Positions 24,620-36,475 of a stretch of DNA of 64,000 nt are shown piece after piece. Location of the stretch: the NCBI RefSeq assembly GCF_048773025.1, contig NC_133559.1, positions 22,908,501 through 22,972,500 on the forward strand. Direction: 5' to 3'. Every line of letters begins with the position of its first letter. Positions within the stretch are counted from its first letter, which is position 1. The notes beneath the pieces are model-generated. The model was not told the origin of the DNA, ran no database searches, and was given only the letters and a program-made list of their open reading frames with translations. Made by a program: the position numbers and the translations under genes. Source of the DNA: Camelus bactrianus. Lineage: Eukaryota > Chordata > Mammalia > Artiodactyla > Camelidae.

Positions 24620-24900
24620 ATCTCAATAAGAAATAATAGCAGTGCTATATTTATAGAACATACACCATCTGTTAGGGCCTCTGCTTGGCAATTTAATTGT
24701 ATAATCTCCTTAAACATACCAGTCTCCTAAGATAGGAACAATGATTTTCTCATATTAGGGGTGAGTAAAGTAAAGACTGGAGAAATTAATAACTTATACA
24801 CTAGCTAGTAGATGGAACAATCCAGATTCAAGTCCAGATTTTTAACTTCAAACTCTGTTTCTAACCTCTATACCCTCCCACCTCCAAATACTTTTAAAGA
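24620..24900 (-). repeat. MIR SINE
   Basis: A long antisense MIR: 'aataatagcagtgctatatt', 'aatttaattgtataatctcc', 'acactagctagtagatgg' and 'attcaagtccagattt' follow reversed MIR order. Confidence 0.65.
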
Positions 24901-25530
24901 TTATCGACACTCAGTGGCTAGTGGGCAGCACAACCTGGAAGAAGGAGTGTTGGTCTCAATGGCCAATATTTCTTTCTACTTTTAATTTCCTTGATAAGCC
25001 AAATCTTTCTGATCAGAAAACACTTCTCTTTCCTCAATTCCTTGTGGTTTTAAAAAGCCTAACTATTGAAAAAATTCTCCTTAATCAGAGAAAAAGTCGT
25101 TTGTGACTTCCCTCTGGTGTTTGTCAAATGCACCAGTCCATCTTCTCTTCTCCCTCCCTCTCCTTTTTCCTTTTATTTCTCTGAGTTTAAGTGCTAAGCC
25201 CCTGTTGCATCCAAACACACTCAGGCATCCCTCACACACCCCTGTGAACACATCTGTGATGGTAAGTGCAGGATGGATGGTCCAAGATTAATTGCCTAGT
25301 GGGCAGAAGTGGGTACAGCAGCTTTTTGTTGGGGCTCTTGCTGTGGGTGGCACCTTGGGGAGGGCTGTCTTTCAGGATTACGTTAGCAGTTGCGTACTTC
25401 CCGCCCAGGCCCGGAGAACAGCTCCCACTAGAAAAGGAAAAGAAAAGCTGACTATGGTATTTCTTGGGAACTGGCCCGAGTGTGACTGCTTGTGAGAACA
25501 TCCATTGGGCCAAAGGTCCTGGACTGTTTT
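24901..25530. other. Unassigned sequence
   Basis: No repeat is recognised. A GTAAGT splice-donor-like word lies at 25261-25266 without other exon evidence. Confidence 0.4.
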
Positions 25531-25731
25531 ACGGCCAGACGCTTGCGCTCACCTCCCAGGCGCAGGAGGGCCCCGAGACACTTCACGCATCCTCCAGATG
25601 TCCCCTCGCGCCCGTCATCCCGGGTGGGTTGCGTCAGAGGCCTTGCTGCCGCCCGCAGTATACGTTCCAGCTCCCTGCTGTTCTCTGAAGTTCGTCCCTG
25701 TCCGCGTTGCTACTCACTGCATACCTTTGCC
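25531..25731. promoter_or_regulatory. Small CpG-rich cluster
   Basis: I count 18 CpGs in about 200 bases, roughly what base composition alone predicts and therefore unusual in CpG-depleted mammalian DNA. Three overlapping plus-strand frames of 74-116 codons cross it, as expected from GC richness, and none is recognised. It may be an unmethylated regulatory island or a first exon of an uncharacterised transcript. Confidence 0.35.
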
Positions 25732-26875
25732 GGGGAAAGCTGCCAGCTACTTGATAGATTTTTATGTGCTCAAGGAAGGGGCTTTACCCCTCCAAAATGC
25801 TGTTCAGAAGGGGTGGAATTTCTCTAATAAGGAGCACAACCTGCAGTTTAGTTAACTTCTCAAATGCAAATGCTAACTGAAATTCATACTAACATGTCAT
25901 TGAGAAGCAGCCACTCCAGCACCACGCAGGGCTTCAATGGACTGCTGTATAAAACAGTCCCTTTTCTTTAGTTTCCCCAGGAGGATGTCTCAACATCCAG
26001 CCATGCTTTTCACCTGCCTTTTCTAGATGGGAAAGCAGGAAAGACAAACCAGAGGGACAGGTTCTAGATCCAGGGAAGGGGGGAGAGATCAGACCAGGAG
26101 GTAATCAGGGAAGTGAGGCTGGCTCTAGGCTATATGGAACACTCTGAGAGAAGGCAAATAGAACTGAATTGAGGAAAGAATGCTTTCCTGAAGGAAGACT
26201 TAATGTCCCCAAAGGCAACAAAACAGAAAATCCAGAGAAATATTCAACCCCTAATGAAAATGGACCAGAAGCAACAAAAAATGTGAAATGAAAACACAAT
26301 CATTTTTAAAACAGCACAACAATTCCAAGAATACTTTGTGCTTATCAGCTCTGCGCCAGCCTTCCTCATGTGGCGTCTCCTCTAATCTTGGCTGGATCTG
26401 ATTTCTAATCTGGAGACCACTGCTTTGGGTCAGTGAATTTAAAAAAAATTTTTTTTTTTTTTTTTAGTTTTGGGTTGAAAGAGTGTAAGAGCTGGTCCCT
26501 TGGTTTAGCTCCAAGTCCCCAGTGGCTTCTCTGGTTAAACAGCACACCCTCAGAATGTGAGGGAGCTCTTGGTTCCAGGATCCCAGGTTCGTCTTCTGTA
26601 GCTTTTACAGAGAGTTGTCACTAGCTGGTGGAGGTGCCTCTTTGGGTGGGGTTTATGGCTAAGCCAAGAAGAACATGGGAAAGGAAGTGTTTGTTACTTG
26701 GCATATTAAGAACCTGCATGAGGCAGTGAGAAATGGGCAAAGCTTAGGAGAGGAGGATTATGGATGGTTCCGAGCTTGCTTGGTTTGCGCCTAAGGGATT
26801 TGAGGTGCTCCCCACAAAGGGATGAGGAGCTCAAGCAAGGTTCTAGGAGACTTACTTCCCTCTAAGCTAATTAGA
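25732..26875. other. Unassigned sequence
   Basis: No gene or confident repeat. A long A/T homopolymer junction lies at 26442-26465. Confidence 0.4.
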
Positions 26876-26879
26876 TTTT

Positions 26880-26963
26880 CATTCCTAACTTTCATTTGCC
26901 CTGTCTTTTAAGACCCAGTTCAAGATATTCTACCTCTGGAAAGCCATCTCCAGATACCTCAGC

Positions 26964-26964
<1 letters not shown>
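26880..26964 (+). repeat. L2 LINE fragment
   Basis: 'taagacccagttcaagatatt' and 'ctggaaagccatctccag' match the sense L2 segment that usually reads 'cttcctcagggaagccttccc'. It is cut off by the TG repeat that follows. Confidence 0.5.

Positions 26965-26995
<31 letters not shown>
26965..26995. repeat. (TG)n microsatellite
   Basis: An uninterrupted TG tract of about 15 units. Confidence 0.95.
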
Positions 26996-26997
<2 letters not shown>

Positions 26998-26999
26998 TT

Positions 27000-28350
27000 T
27001 AATTTAAAACCTTTTAAAAATTATCAAGTAAACTACAAATACAGAAAACCAAACAAAGCAAATGTGGGGCTTAGTGGATTGTTAAGGCAAGTACCCATTT
27101 GACCATCACCCATATAAAGAAAGAGAACTTTGTCTGCCGCGTGGGAAGCCCTCCAAGGCCCCTGTCCTGGTTACAACTGCATCCCTGCCCCTGCAAGTAA
27201 CCACTATACTGACTTTCTTCTCTTTTTTTTAGGAGGGGGTAGTGGTTACTACGAAAGTGGCATCTCTAAACACTGTAGTTGAGTTTTATCCCTTTAAAAA
27301 ACTTTGATATGCCTTTTGAATCCCTTTAAACCTACAGTTCTGCCCTCCAAATTTTTCTCTCCCATACAATCGATCTGTTGAAGACTCCAGGTCATTTGAC
27401 CTGCAGAGTTTCCTGCAGTCTGGCTGCTTTGACTGCACCCTGCTGATGCAGTTCAGCAGGTTCCTCTGTCCTCTGTGTATCCTGCACAATGGCAAGTAGA
27501 TTCGGAGGCCTGAACCTTGAGCTCAGTCCCTCAGGCAAGATGATGGATGGTAGATACATCAGGAAGTATGTGATGACGAGTTGTCTCTCTCTGTTACTTC
27601 AGCAGATACTGATGCTCAGTGCCTGCGTCCATCACTTTATTGTGAACTGCAGAATATTATAATTCTGTTATTTTTATTTATTAGTTAGACTGCGTCTATA
27701 AAAAAACACTTTTCCTCATCTATTATTTGTTTAATCAGAGGTATAAATCAGATGGGGAAGGTAAAGTAAATGCTTCATTCTTTTCTTTACTAGTTGTCAA
27801 AATAACAAATGTTTCCTATAATCCTCCAAAGATGTCTTTTTACTTTAATTATCATGGGCTGGTGTATCTGTGTATTCATACATGTGTTCAAAATACTGGA
27901 TGGATTTCAAGCAATTGTAATAATTATCTTTATTTCAATTCATCTGATCTTTGGCTAGTGAGAATCTCTTTCGTTGGCACTGGAATCCTTAGATATGACC
28001 CTAGCAGTTAGTCTATGATGGCTTCGCTGCTCTCTGATATAACAAGATATTCTAGGCTTATTGTGTACATTTCCTGCCCCAGACCTGGAATCTGTCCTTT
28101 CTTCAAGAATTCCTGGTTTCTTCTGGTAGCCAGTGGTATTTCAAAACCACAATCCAGGCACAAAGTATGATCATTACTACTGTGTTGGTTATTGTTTCTA
28201 GGCCTTTTCAGTGGAAGGCTCTAGGAAATGTCCATATACTTTTTTAAAGATAAAATACCTCATGAGTTCACTTTGATACTTCCCATTCAAATTATAGGTT
28301 TCTGATAAACACAACAGCCTTAGAGTAATACTAATATTAATGCCACTAAT
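27000..28350 (-). repeat. Ancient L1 (L1ME-like) 3' UTR region
   Basis: Antisense old-L1 text: 'ccatttgaccatcacccat', 'aaccactatactgacttt', 'aggtcatttgacctgcag', 'cagcaggttcctctgtcc', 'cctgccccagacctggaat', 'tcaagaattcctggtttc' and 'ttgtttctaggccttttcag', in the order known from L1ME 3' regions. Highly diverged. The 94-codon plus frame at 27727-28011 is a shadow. Confidence 0.6.
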
Positions 28351-28672
28351 AATTACTAAGAGCAACATTTTAAAACTTGTTCCCCGTATTTGCCTCTGCC
28401 TGTGTGGTGTGGGTATGTGCGTGTTTACATGTTTTCATAGACTTTATTTTCTAGAGCAGTTTCAGGTTCACAGAAAAATTAAGCAGAAAGTATAGAGATT
28501 TCTCATTAACCCCCTGTCCCTACTTCCACGCAGGCTGTCCCACTGCCAACATTGCCTACCGGAGCGGTACGGTTGTTACAACTGGTGACTGTACCTTGAC
28601 TATCATATCACTCAAAGTCTACAGTTCATGCTTTTTTATTTTTTTAAAGTCTACCTTTTATTTTTATTAAAA

Positions 28673-28817
28673 TTTTTTTCTTTTTTTTTTTGGCAGGGGG
28701 CAGGTAATTAGGTTTGTTTATTCATTTATTAAACAAATGTTTTTAAATGGAGATCCTGGGGATTGAAACTTGGACCTTGCGCATGCTAAGCACGTACTCT
28801 ACTACTGAGCTCCCCCC
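28673..28817 (-). repeat. Camelid tRNA-derived SINE (Vic-1-like)
   Basis: The head on the right carries tRNA-like promoter boxes: reversed B box 'tggggattgaaac', then 'gcatgctaagcacg' and 'ctctactactgagctc'. The A-rich tail lies on the left (T-run at 28673-28691). The family is tRNA-Ala-derived and typical of camelids. It sits inside the L1M copy and I could not define clean target duplications. Confidence 0.8.
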
Positions 28818-29049
28818 TTAGAGTTTTCTCTTGGTGATATATGTTGTATGGATGTGGACAAACACATAATGACATGTATTCCCCAATATAATATCACTAC
28901 TAAATAGTTTTGTTGCTCTAAGAATCCTCTGTGTTCAGCCTAGTCATCCCTCCCTGCCTCCAATTCCTGATCTTTTACTGCCCCTATAGTTTTGCCTCTT
29001 CTAGAATATATATGTTTTGGAATCATATATCATGTACTGCTTTCAGACT

Positions 29050-29162
29050 AGCTTTTTTTTTTTTTACTTTTTTTAATTGAAGTATAGTCAGTTAACAATG
29101 TTGTGTCAATTTCTGGTGTACAGCACAATGCTTCAGTCATACATGAGTATACATATATTCGT
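29050..29162 (-). repeat. Short young-type L1 3' tail, nested
   Basis: After a T-run the words 'attgaagtatagtcag', 'caatgttgtgtcaatttc' and 'tggtgtacagcacaatgc' give the cetartiodactyl/camelid L1 3' UTR in antisense. The copy is extremely 5'-truncated (about 110 bases). The older L1M resumes at about 29163. A degraded target duplication may be ACTAGCTTT/TCTGGCTTC. Confidence 0.8.
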
Positions 29163-29742
29163 TTTCTGGCTTCTTTAACTTATTAATGTGCATTTAAGTT
29201 TACTCCATGTCTTTCATGGCATGGTAGTTCGTTTCTTTTTAGCACTGAATAATGTTCCATTGTCTGGTTGTACCACAGTGTATTTATCCAGTCTCTTACT
29301 GAGGGACATCTTAATTACTTCCAAGTTTTGTTAGTTACAACTAAAGCTGCCATCAACATCCATATACAGGTTTTTGTGTGGACGTAAGTTTTCAATTCCT
29401 TTTGGTAAATACCAAGAATCATGATTGCTATATCATATGGTAAGAGTAGGCTGGTTTTGTAAGGAACTGCTAAACTGTCTTCCAAAATGGTTGTGCCACT
29501 TTGCATTCCTATCAGTGAGGAATGAGAGTTCCTGTTGCTTCACATCCTTGTCAGCATTTGATGCTGTCAGTGTTTTGGAATTTGGCCATTCTAGTAGGTG
29601 TGTAGCAATATCTTATTGATGTTTTAATTTCTAACTTCCTATGGCATGACGATGTCAAACATCTTTTCATATGCTTACGTGCCATTTGTATGTCTTCCTT
29701 TGGCTAGCTGTCTGTTCAGATCTTTGGCCCATTTTCTCTTAA

Positions 29743-30075
29743 AATACCTCGTTGTATTTTACCCACTTTTGAGTGTCCCACGCTTAGAATTAGAGTGACA
29801 GGCAGGTCATTTGGTGTGAGCCTAAGCTGAATCCACCACAGACTTCTGATGTTGGATGAATTGTAGAGCAGGTAGATAGAAGACCCTTTGCATGTAGTGT
29901 TTCCTGGAGGAGAATCCATCAAGCACAATTCTGAAGGCAGTAAAGTGGTTATTACTCCTATTTACCTCATGTCTAGGTACTATACCTACTATACTACTAG
30001 AGATATGGTTGGCTCTTGATAAAAACTGGAAGAATGATTTCACTAAATACTGTGTCTAGTAGTAAGAATAGGCCA
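29743..30075. other. Unassigned sequence
   Basis: No gene or repeat is recognised. Confidence 0.4.
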
Positions 30076-30079
30076 GGTA

Positions 30080-30560
30080 ATGATGCAGTAACAATCAACT
30101 GCGGAATGCCAGCAGCTTGATAGCACAGTAGTTTACTTATTTCTCGTTCTGCATGTTCAGTGCAGGTTGATGGGGGCTTCGTCACCTCAGTCACTGGGAA
30201 CCCAGACGGACAAAGGCTCTATCATTTTTAGTTTGTACTGTCTGGAACACATGACCTTCTTGGTTCGAGGGAGAGACTCATGGAGGGTTCCATGTTGGCT
30301 TATCTACATTCTGACCTGGAAGTGACACACCTCCTTTCTAGTCCTAGTCATGGACCAGCGCTAGTCACATGGCTGCCTAACTGCAAGATGGCTGGAAAAT
30401 ATGAGAAATCAGCTGGAATGTCTGGTGAATTCCACTGTGTCTGTCATACTCTGTCTGCCATTGTGGGCTCAGTGGGGGTGATGGACATACCCACTTGGAG
30501 ACTACAGAGTCTAGGAGGAAAATGGTGGTACCCAGTGGGACTAGAAGGGGTGCTCAACAG
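30080..30560. repeat. Old interspersed repeat, family not assigned
   Basis: Words such as 'gatgcagtaacaatcaac', 'cttatttctcgttctgc', 'acctggaagtgacacacctc' and 'agtcacatggctgcctaac' belong to a dispersed mammalian repeat that I recognise by its wording but cannot place in a family. The 105-codon plus frame within (30280-30597) is therefore not taken as a gene. Confidence 0.4.
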
Positions 30561-30785
30561 GAGGCTTCAGGGAATAGAGGGAAATGAGGACATCTAGTTC
30601 CTATCCAAGGCTCACACACTTATTACAAGCTCCATAATTGTTGTATTGCTTCACATAAAAGCTAAAATTACCAAGCCTCTTAATTTGCGTAGTATAAAAA
30701 TGAGAGGAAGCTGCCACCAGGAAATGTGACAGTATTCATACCTGAGCTGTGTAACTCACCATGGTTCTCAAAGTACTTGTGCCTT

Positions 30786-30797
30786 CAAGCCCCAGGA
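30786..30797. repeat. Target-site duplication, left copy
   Basis: CAAGCCCCAGGA, identical to the copy at 37441-37452; it brackets the fossil L1. Confidence 0.85.
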
Positions 30798-32945
30798 ACA
30801 TTTTTTCCCCATTTTTTTTTTATTGTGCTAAATACACATAATATAAAATTTATCATTGTAACTATTTTTAGGTATATAGTTAAGTGATATTAAATACATT
30901 CATAATGTTATGCAACTGTAACCACCATGTACCTCCATAAGTCTTTCATCTTGTAAAACTGAAACTTTATACTCATTAAGCAGTACCTCCCCATCCCCCT
31001 GTCACCCCGAGTCCCTGGCAACCACCACTCTACTTCCTGGTCTCTGTGATTTTGACTGCACTAAGTACCTCATATAAACGAAATCATAAAGTATTTGTCT
31101 TTTTTTATTACTTCTTATTTCACTTGGCATAATGTTCTCAAAGTTCATCCATGTTGTAGGATATGTAGCTTTTTCTTTCCTTTTAAAGTTGAGTAATTGT
31201 CCATTGTATGTTTATAATACATTTTGCTTACCCATTTATTTGTCAATGGATACTTGTGTTGCTTCCATTTTGGCTATTGTGAATAATTCTGCTATGAACA
31301 TGGATATATATCTTTGAGACCTTACTTTCAATACTTTTGAATATATACCCAGAAGAGAAATTGCTGGATTTATATGGTAATTCTGTTTCTAATTTTTTTG
31401 AGGAAATGCCATACTGTTTTCCACAGAGGCTATACCATTTTACATTCCTACCAACAGTGCACAAGAGTTCTGATTTCTCCACATCCTTGCCAACACTTAT
31501 TTTCTGTCTTTATTTTATTTTATTTTTTAAATAGTAGCCATCCTAATGGGTATGAGGTGGTATCTCATTTTAGTTTTGAATTGCATTTCCCTAAATTTTA
31601 GTGATGTTGAACATCTTTTTGTGTGCTTATTGTCCATTTATTCATCTTGTCTAGAGGAAAGTATATTCAAATCCTCTGGTCATTTTAAAATCAGGTTGTT
31701 TGTTTTCATGCTGATTTTAAGAGTTTTCTATATATTCTGGCTATCAACCCCTTAACAGATATATGAGTTATAAACATTTTCTCCCATTCTGTGGGTTACC
31801 TTTTTACTTTGATGATGTTGTCTATTGATGCACAAAATTTAAAAAAATATAAAGTCTGATTTGTCTATTTTTTACTTTGTTGCATATGCCTTGCATGTTA
31901 TATTCAGGAAATCATTGTCAACTCCAATGTCATGGAGTTTTTGCCCTATATTTTTTCTCAAGAGCTTTATAGTTTTAGCTCTTTCAATATGTCTTTGGTC
32001 CATTTTGAGTTAATTTTTGTATATAGTGTTAGATGAGGGTTCAATTTTATTTTCATTTTTATTTTTTGCATGTGGATATCTAGTTCCCCAAGAACCATTT
32101 GTTGAAAAGACTGTCCTTTCCTCATTTAATTATGTTGGTTGCCTTGTCAAATCATTTGATCATATATGCAAGGGTTTATTTCTGGGCTGTCTTCTATCGA
32201 TTGGTTTATATGTCTTTTTTTTTTAATGCCAGTACCACATTGTTTTGATTACTGTAGCTTTGTAGTAAGTTTTAAAGTCAAGAAGTGTGAGTCCTCTAGT
32301 TTTGTTCTTCCTTTTTGAGATTGTTTTGGATACTCAGGGTCCCCTGAGATTCTATATGAATTTTAGGATGAGTTTTTCTCTTTTTGCAAAAAAAGGTCAT
32401 TGGGATTTTGATAGGGATTGCATTGAATCTGTAGATTACTTTGGGTAGTATTGACATTTGAACAATATTAAATCTTCCAATCTATGAACGTGGGATATGT
32501 TTCCATTTATTTATGTCTTCCTTAATTTCTTTCAGCAATGTTTTGTGGTTTTCATTTTCAACTCTTTTACCTCCTTGGTTTAGTCAATTCCTAAGTATTT
32601 TCTCCTTTTTGATGCTATTGTGAATGGACTTGTTTTTGTAATTTCTTTTTCAGATTTTTTATTCTTCTTGTATAGAAATGCAACTGATTTTTGTGTGTTG
32701 ACCTTGCTCTTGCTACTTTACTGAATTCATTTATTAGTTCTAACAGGTTTATTTTTGTGGTATGTGTGAAATCTTTAGAGTTTTTTGCAAATAAGTTCAC
32801 ATTATCTGCAAACAGAGATAATTTTACTTCTTTCTTTCTGGTTTGGATGTCTTTTATTTCTTTTTCTTGCCTAACTGTCCTGGCTAGAACTTCCAGTACT
32901 ATGTTGAATAAAAGTGCTGAAAGCAGGCATTTTTGTCTTGTTCTT

Positions 32946-33049
32946 CTTTTTTTCCAAGAAAGTAAAGTGAGAATTTATTAAGGGATAGACAGTACGCTCT
33001 CAAGGGGAGAGTGGGAAGGCTCAGGTGAGTGGCTGCACTGAGTTCCTCC
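32946..33049 (-). pseudogene. 104-base 3'-end retrocopy nested in the L1
   Basis: The L1 text breaks at 'gtcttgttctt' and resumes at 'cttgttcttgatcttagagg'. The insert, read on the minus strand, contains an AATAAA polyadenylation signal about 20 bases before an A-run, and it is flanked by 15-base duplications (32931-32945 and 33050-33064) with one mismatch. This is the structure of an L1-mobilised, strongly 5'-truncated mRNA copy. I do not recognise the source transcript. An LTR-terminated transcript is one possibility, since its short segment around the signal has that flavour. Confidence 0.75.
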
Positions 33050-36000
33050 TTTTGCCTTGTTCTTGATCTTAGAGGAAATCCTTTCAGTGTTTTACCATTG
33101 AGTATGATGTTCACTGTGGATTTTTCATATGTGGCTTTTATTATGATATAGTAGTTTTCTTCTATTACCATTTTTTGAGGGTTTTTATCATGAAATGTTG
33201 CATTTTGTCAAATGCTTTTGCTACATCAATTGAGATGATCATTTCCCTGCTTCATTCTGTTGATATGGTGTATTACATTAATAAATTTTTTGTATGTTGA
33301 ATCACCCTTGCGTTCCAGGAATACATCCCACTTGGTCATAGTATATAATCCTTTTCATGTGCTGCTGAGTTCAGTTGCTAGTATTTTGTGGATTTTTTGC
33401 ATCAATGTTGGTAAGAGTTTTTCATCTGTGGTTTTCTTTTCTCATAGTGTTTTTGTCTGGCTTTGGTATCAGGGTAATGCTGGCCTAATGGAATGAGTTA
33501 AAAAATGTTCACTCATCTTAAACTTTTTGGAAAACTTTGAGAGAGATTGGTGTTCTTTAAATGGTTGGTAGATTTCATCAGTGAAGACATCAGGTCCAGT
33601 GCTTTTCTTTGTTGGGATATTTTTGATTACCGGTTTAAAATCCTTACTAGAAATAGGTCTACTAGGATTTTCTATTTCTTCATGATTTAGTCTTGACAGG
33701 TCTTATGTTTCTAGGAATTGATCGTTTTCATCTAGGATATCCACTTTATTGGTGCATAATTGTTCATAGTATTCTCATACAATCTTTTTTATTTCTGTAG
33801 AATTTGTAGTAATGTCCCCACTTTCATTTCTGATTTCAGTAATTTGAATCTTCTCTCTTTTTTCCCTTAGTCCATCTAGGTAAAGTTTTGTCAATTGTGT
33901 TGATCTTTTCAGAGAACCAACTTTTGGTTTCATTGCTTTTCTCTGTTCTGTTTTGTTGATCTCTGCTCTGCTCTAATTTTTATTATTTCTTTCCTTCTGC
34001 TAGCTTTGGGTTTAGTGTATTCTTTTTCTAGTTTTTTAAGTTGTAAAGTTCAGTTGTTGATTTGAGATCTTTCTTTTTTTTTTTTTGATGTAAGCATTTA
34101 TAACTTAATTTCCCCTTACTACTGCTTTTGCTGTGTTATGCAAGTTTTTGCATGTTGTATTTTCATTTTTATTTATCTCTAAGTTCCTTGTCATTTTTTC
34201 CTTTGATTCCCTGGTTGTTTAAGAGTGTGCTGTTTAATTTCAACAGATTTATGGATTTTCTAGCTTCACTTCTGTTATTGAATTCTAACTTTATACCATT
34301 GTGGTCAAAGAAGATACTTTGATGTCTACATTTAAAAATCTACTGAAACTTAACTCATGGCCTAACATATGGTCTATCCTGGTAAATGTCCCACGTGCAC
34401 TTGAGAAGAATGTGTATGCTATTGTTTTATTTAAAGTCTATTTTGTCTGATATTAGTATAGCCACTTCTGCTCTCTTTTAGTTACTATTTGCATGGAATA
34501 TCTTTTTTCCATTTCTTCACTTTCAAGAACTTTGTGTGTTTGGATCTAAAGAGTCTTGCAGACAGCGTGTAGTTGGATCATGTTTTTTAATCCATTCTGC
34601 CAATCTCTGTCTTTTGGTTAGAGAGTTTAATCTATTTACATTTAAGTGATTACTGATAAGGAGGGACTTACTTCTGTCATTTTGGTATTTGTTTTATATA
34701 TGTGGTATAGCTTTTTTGTCCCTCATTTCCTGCATTACTGTCTTTTTTGTTTAGTTGATTTTTTTTACAGTGAAACATTTACATTTCTTTTTCATTTCCT
34801 TTTGTGTATATTCTATAGCCATTTTCTTTGTGATTATCTTGGAGATAACATTTAACATCCTAAAATTATAGCAATCTAATTTAAATTTATACTAGCTTAA
34901 CTTCAATAACATACAAAAATCTCTCCTCCTTTAACATCTCTGTCCTCAAACCTTTCAGTGTTGGTATCACAAAATTACATCTTTATACATTGCCCCTAAG
35001 TATAAACTAATAATTCTTTTAAGTGCATTAGTCTCTTAAATGATGTAAAAAATGAAGTATATATTTACAAAGTAATGTTTACAGTAATACTAACTTTTAG
35101 ACTAATTATTGTTTTCTTAAATGTCTTAGTCTCTTCAGTCATACTTAAAACAAACAGTGAAATTACAAATGACTGTTACAATAATATTAACTTTTATAAT
35201 TGCCTGTGCATTTACCTTTATTAAGAGCTTTATTTATTTATATGGCTTTGAGTTGTTGTCTAGTGACATTTTATTTTACCTTGCAGTACTCCCTTGAACA
35301 TTTCTTTCAGGGCAAGTCTAGTGGTTACAAAATCCCTCAGCTTTCTGTATCTGGAAACGTCTTTGTATCTCCTTTACTTTTAAAGGACAGTTTTCTGGAC
35401 ATAGGATTTTTAATTGACCGTTTTTTTCTTTTCTTTTTGGAAGCCTTTTGGCCTTCAAAGTTTTGAGAGAAATCTGTTGATAATCTTATTGAGGATCTCT
35501 TGCACAGGACGTGTCATTTCTTTCTTGCTTATTTCAAGACTCTTTCTTTGTCTTTGTCTTTTGAAAGTTTTATTCTAAAGTGTCTTTGTGTGGGTCTCTT
35601 AGAGTTCATCTTCCTTGGAGTTTGTTGAGCTTCTTTGATGTTTATATTCATGTCTCTCATCAAGTTTGTGAATATTTTAGCCATTACTTCTTCAAATATT
35701 CTGTCTCTTGCTCTCCCTCTTTACCTTTTGGGCTTCCCGCAATGCATATGTTATTCACTTGGTGGTGTCCCACAGGTTTCTTAGGCTCTGTTAATTTTTG
35801 AAAATCTTTTTTCTCTCTGTTTCTCAGACTCAATAATTTCCATTGTCCGATCTTTAAGTTCATGGATTCTTTCTTCCACATGCTCTAATATGCTTTTGAA
35901 TCCTTCTATTGAATTTTCCATTTTGGTTATTGTACTTTTCAGCTCCAGAATTACTTTTTGGTTTCTTATTAGGTTTCCTCCCTCTTAATGACATTTCTAT

Positions 36001-36050
36001 TTTGTTGATGTATCTTTTCTTGACTTTTCCACATCTTCCTTTAGTTCTTT

Positions 36051-36475
36051 CTTTTTTTGTGTGTGTGTATGTGTTTAAATTTTAACTTTTTTTTTTACAT
36101 TTTTTTATTGAGTTGTAGTTGGTTTACAATGTTGTGTCAATTTCCAGTGTAGAGCACAATTTTTCACTTATACATGAACATACATATATTCATTGTCACA
36201 TTCTTTTTCACTGTGAGCTACCACATGATCTTGTATATATTTCCCTGTGCTATACAGTATAATCTTGTTTATTTATTCTGCATATGCCTGTCAGTATCTA
36301 CAAATTTCAAACTCCCAGTCTGTCCCTTCCCACTCCCCTCCCCTTTAGCAAACACAAGTTTGTATTCTATGTCTATGAATCTGTTTCTGTTTTGTATTTA
36401 TGTTCTTTTTTTTTTTTTTTAAGATTCCACATATGAGCAATCTCATATGATATTTTTCTTTCTCTTTTTGGCTTA
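36051..36475 (-). repeat. Camelid-type L1 3' tail nested in the older L1
   Basis: From the T-rich start comes 'attgagttgtagttgg', 'caatgttgtgtcaatttcc', 'tttccctgtgctatacag' and 'gattccacatatgagcaa', the antisense young L1 3' UTR and end of ORF2. Perfect 16-base duplications CTTCCTTTAGTTCTTT lie at 36035-36050 and 36476-36491, and the older L1 resumes right after. It is 5'-truncated to about 425 bases and younger than its host. Confidence 0.93.

Larger units (their letters stand above)
28437..29742 (-). repeat. Ancient L1 (L1M) 3' UTR and ORF2 end, host of two later insertions
   Basis: It starts with 'ttctagagcagtttcaggtt' and runs through 'ccattgtctggttgtacc', 'tgtgtggacgtaagttttc', 'catatggtaagagtag' and 'tctttggcccattttc', all antisense L1M landmarks. 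The element is interrupted by a camelid-type SINE (28673-28817) and a short younger L1 tail (29050-29162), after each of which the L1M text resumes. Confidence 0.8.

Noticed and set aside
25261-25266. GTAAGT donor-like site as an exon end
   Set aside because: A lone donor word without an acceptor, conserved frame or transcript support is expected by chance.
28750-28817. tRNA-like gene in minus orientation
   Set aside because: The A/B-box-like words belong to the head of a SINE with an A-rich tail, not to a functional tRNA gene. The same applies at 56490-56554 and 63505-63576.
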